Assembly: GCA_003152795.1 (NCBI GenBank)
Contig: PMBA01000380.1
Coordinates: forward strand, 8,912 to 15,866
Direction: 5' to 3'
Length of the DNA stretch: 6,955 nt
Origin: Acidobacteriaceae bacterium
GTDB taxonomy: Bacteria > Acidobacteriota > Terriglobia > Terriglobales > Acidobacteriaceae
Positions 5,840 to 6,955 of the stretch are shown here, piece by piece. Position numbers and translations under genes: made by a program. Under the pieces are notes generated by a model. That model had not been told where the DNA came from. It searched no databases and saw only the letters and a program-made list of their open reading frames with translations. Within the stretch, counting starts at the first letter, position 1. Every line of letters begins with the position of its first letter.

Positions 5840-5895
5840 ACATGCCAGATTGAACCCTTTCCGGCACTGGGGCGCGGGAGAATCCGATTAGAAAA

Positions 5896-5924
5896 ACTCC
5901 GCGCGCTCTACGTTCTCCGCGGTT
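5896..5924 (-). repeat. Second, inverted copy of the 9-base-periodic repeat
   Basis: Read on the minus strand: AA, then CCGCGGAGA (5922-5914), ACGTAGAGC (5913-5905), GCGCGGAGT (5904-5896). These are three 9-base units with the same AACCGC-GAG start and rhythm as the copy at 5772-5801, but facing it. The copy ends about 70 bases before the start of ddl. Confidence 0.6.
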
Positions 5925-5991
5925 GAAGTCTGCCGATCGGAACCAAAGCTGCGATTGACGGAATACCCACGCAGAGCCAGACTGAAATGGC

Positions 5992-6955
5992 ATGGCAAAG
6001 GTCAGGGTTGGCATCCTCTTTGGCGGTCGCAGCGGCGAGCATGAAGTGTCGTTGCTCTCGGCGGCATCGGTTGTGAATGCAATCGATAAAACGAAATACG
6101 AGGTCGTGCCCATCGGCATTACGAAGGACGGACGCTGGCTCACCGCCGAGCATGCGGAAAAATTGTTGCGGGGCGAAAAGCAAGCGGCCAAGCCTGCTCT
6201 GAGCGAAGCCGAAGGGAGTGCCCGGTCCACACCGACGCAGCTTCGGGCCGGCGATCCGGAGGCGACTCCGGGAGCGGCGGTGCTGGCCACGGGCGAATCG
6301 GTGGTCATTCCTCCGGAACCGGCGCGGCACGATGCTGGACTGGCGCCCTTCCAGACCGATGCGAATTTGCGGCGCGCCTCCGATCGCGCCATTAACGTCG
6401 ATGTCATCTTCCCCGTACTGCACGGAACCTTCGGCGAAGACGGCACAATTCAGGGGTTGCTCGAACTGGCCGACATCGCCTACGTTGGCGCAGGCGTGCT
6501 CGGCTCTTCCGCGGGCATGGATAAAGACATCATGAAGTCTTTGTTTCGCGCGGCTGGATTGCCGATGGTGAAACACGTGACCGTGTTGCGCGGCCAATTC
6601 GAGCGCGAGCCGAAAAAAGTGCGGAAACTGGTGGAGAGCAAGCTGAAGTATCCCGTCTTCGTGAAGCCGGCGAACCTGGGGTCGTCGGTGGGAATTTCGA
6701 AGGCGCACGATTCGAAGGAACTCGGTCCGGCCATCGCGGAAGCGGCGAAGTTCGATCGCAAGATTGTGATTGAGGAAGGCGTCGGCGGAAAGAAAAATAA
6801 AGCGCGCGAGATCGAGTGCGCCGTGCTCGGCAACGACGATCCCAAAGCGTCGGTTGCGGGAGAAATCGTTCCCTGCAAGGAGTTCTACGACTACGACGCG
6901 AAGTATCTTGTCGAAGGCTCCGAAGGGACGATCCCCGCGAAGATCACGAAAGCGG
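5992..6955 (+). CDS. ddl: D-alanine--D-alanine ligase, 3' end off the window
   Basis: An ATP-grasp enzyme that joins two D-alanines for the peptidoglycan stem peptide, in the cytoplasm. Visible are the N-terminal loop GGRSGEHEVSLLSA (11-24), HGTFGEDGTIQG (144-155), the SAGMDKDIMK region (173-182), YPVFVKPANLGSSVGISK (220-237, with the ATP-binding Lys225), the REIECAVLGND block (272-282) and EFYDYDAKY (297-305). The Tyr/Lys-containing omega loop fits a D-Ala-D-Ala ligase rather than a VanA-type D-lactate ligase, and the blocks resemble E. coli DdlA. The start is firm: TGA at 5983-5985 lies in frame and ATG 5992 is the first start after it, although no good Shine-Dalgarno is seen. Oddly, HGTFGEDG falls about 40 residues later than in DdlA. 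The extra segment (about 66-105) is low in conservation and repeat-like. 321 codons are present with no stop. Confidence 0.95.
   Translation, partial: MAKVRVGILFGGRSGEHEVSLLSAASVVNAIDKTKYEVVPIGITKDGRWLTAEHAEKLLRGEKQAAKPALSEAEGSARSTPTQLRAGDPEATPGAAVLATGESVVIPPEPARHDAGLAPFQTDANLRRASDRAINVDVIFPVLHGTFGEDGTIQGLLELADIAYVGAGVLGSSAGMDKDIMKSLFRAAGLPMVKHVTVLRGQFEREPKKVRKLVESKLKYPVFVKPANLGSSVGISKAHDSKELGPAIAEAAKFDRKIVIEEGVGGKKNKAREIECAVLGNDDPKASVAGEIVPCKEFYDYDAKYLVEGSEGTIPAKITKA
6190..6275 (+). repeat. Repeat-like insert inside ddl
   Basis: This covers about residues 66-95 of Ddl. CTGAGCGAAGCCGAAGGG (6199-6216, translating LSEAEG) resembles a GAGCGAAG-CGAAGGG repeat that I recall as scattered through many environmental bacterial genomes, sometimes inside genes. 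A perfect hairpin, CCGGAG-GCGA-CTCCGG (6256-6271), lies downstream, and CCGAAG (6209-6214) has its complement at 6241-6246. The insert keeps the reading frame and sits in a region where Ddl enzymes vary in length, so the protein is probably still functional. Identity with a genomic repeat cannot be tested from this window. Confidence 0.45.

Larger units (their letters stand above)
5738..5991. other. Repeat-rich intergenic region before ddl
   Basis: These 254 bases contain no gene I can support. They are largely made of copies of a 9-base-periodic repeat in opposite orientations (5770-5839 and 5896-5924), separated by about 60 unremarkable bases. I see no convincing promoter for ddl or rho-independent terminator for the upstream pair. 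Confidence 0.6.

Noticed and set aside
5770..5924. CRISPR array
   Set aside because: The repeat units are nine bases long, occur in opposite orientations and lack regular unique spacers.
5763..6878. Long minus-strand open frames opposite ddl
   Set aside because: The plus strand carries clear Ddl motifs throughout; the opposite frames are composition-driven and match nothing.

Overview
The window looks like chromosomal DNA of an Acidobacteriota (Terriglobia/Koribacter-like) bacterium. The main reason is the secreted von Willebrand A protein at 4282-5238, whose N-terminal layout matches the 'VWFA-related Acidobacterial' family (TIGR03436). Further support comes from GC-rich coding sequence, several uncharacterised secreted proteins of a type I associate with that phylum, and a high density of short interspersed palindromic repeats. 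The phylum assignment is an inference from family knowledge, not a database result.

Layout, left to right. (1) 1-912, plus strand: arginase, with its first few codons off the left edge. (2) 913-1005: a compound palindromic repeat between two convergent genes. (3) 1006-1821 and 1923-3686, both minus strand: two exported proteins of unknown function, probably one transcription unit with the 587-aa gene first. The 587-aa protein has an Asn/Gly-rich segment, a Tyr/Gly-rich segment (about one third Tyr), an internal duplication and a conserved-looking C-terminal domain. The 271-aa protein ends in a BamE/SmpA-OmlA-like module. A second copy of the palindromic repeat lies between them. (4) 3687-4281: a 595-base gap between divergent genes. 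It holds a candidate minus-strand promoter whose 17-base spacer is filled by a 20-base near-perfect palindrome (operator-like), a GC-rich leader hairpin and a degraded tRNA-like stretch. (5) 4282-5238 and 5264-5737, plus strand: the VWA protein and a small exported protein 25 bases downstream, probably co-transcribed. (6) 5738-5991: no gene, but inverted copies of a 9-base-periodic repeat. (7) 5992-6955, plus strand: D-alanine--D-alanine ligase, cut by the right edge, with an unusual insert in its N-terminal domain that may derive from an interspersed repeat.

The two end genes are housekeeping functions (arginine breakdown; peptidoglycan precursor synthesis). The four genes between them all encode exported proteins, so the middle of the window is a cell-envelope or secreted-protein region. 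I see no complete novel defence or mobile system. The points most worth a second look are the operator-like promoter, the architecture and duplication of the 587-aa protein, the repeat families and the insert in Ddl.
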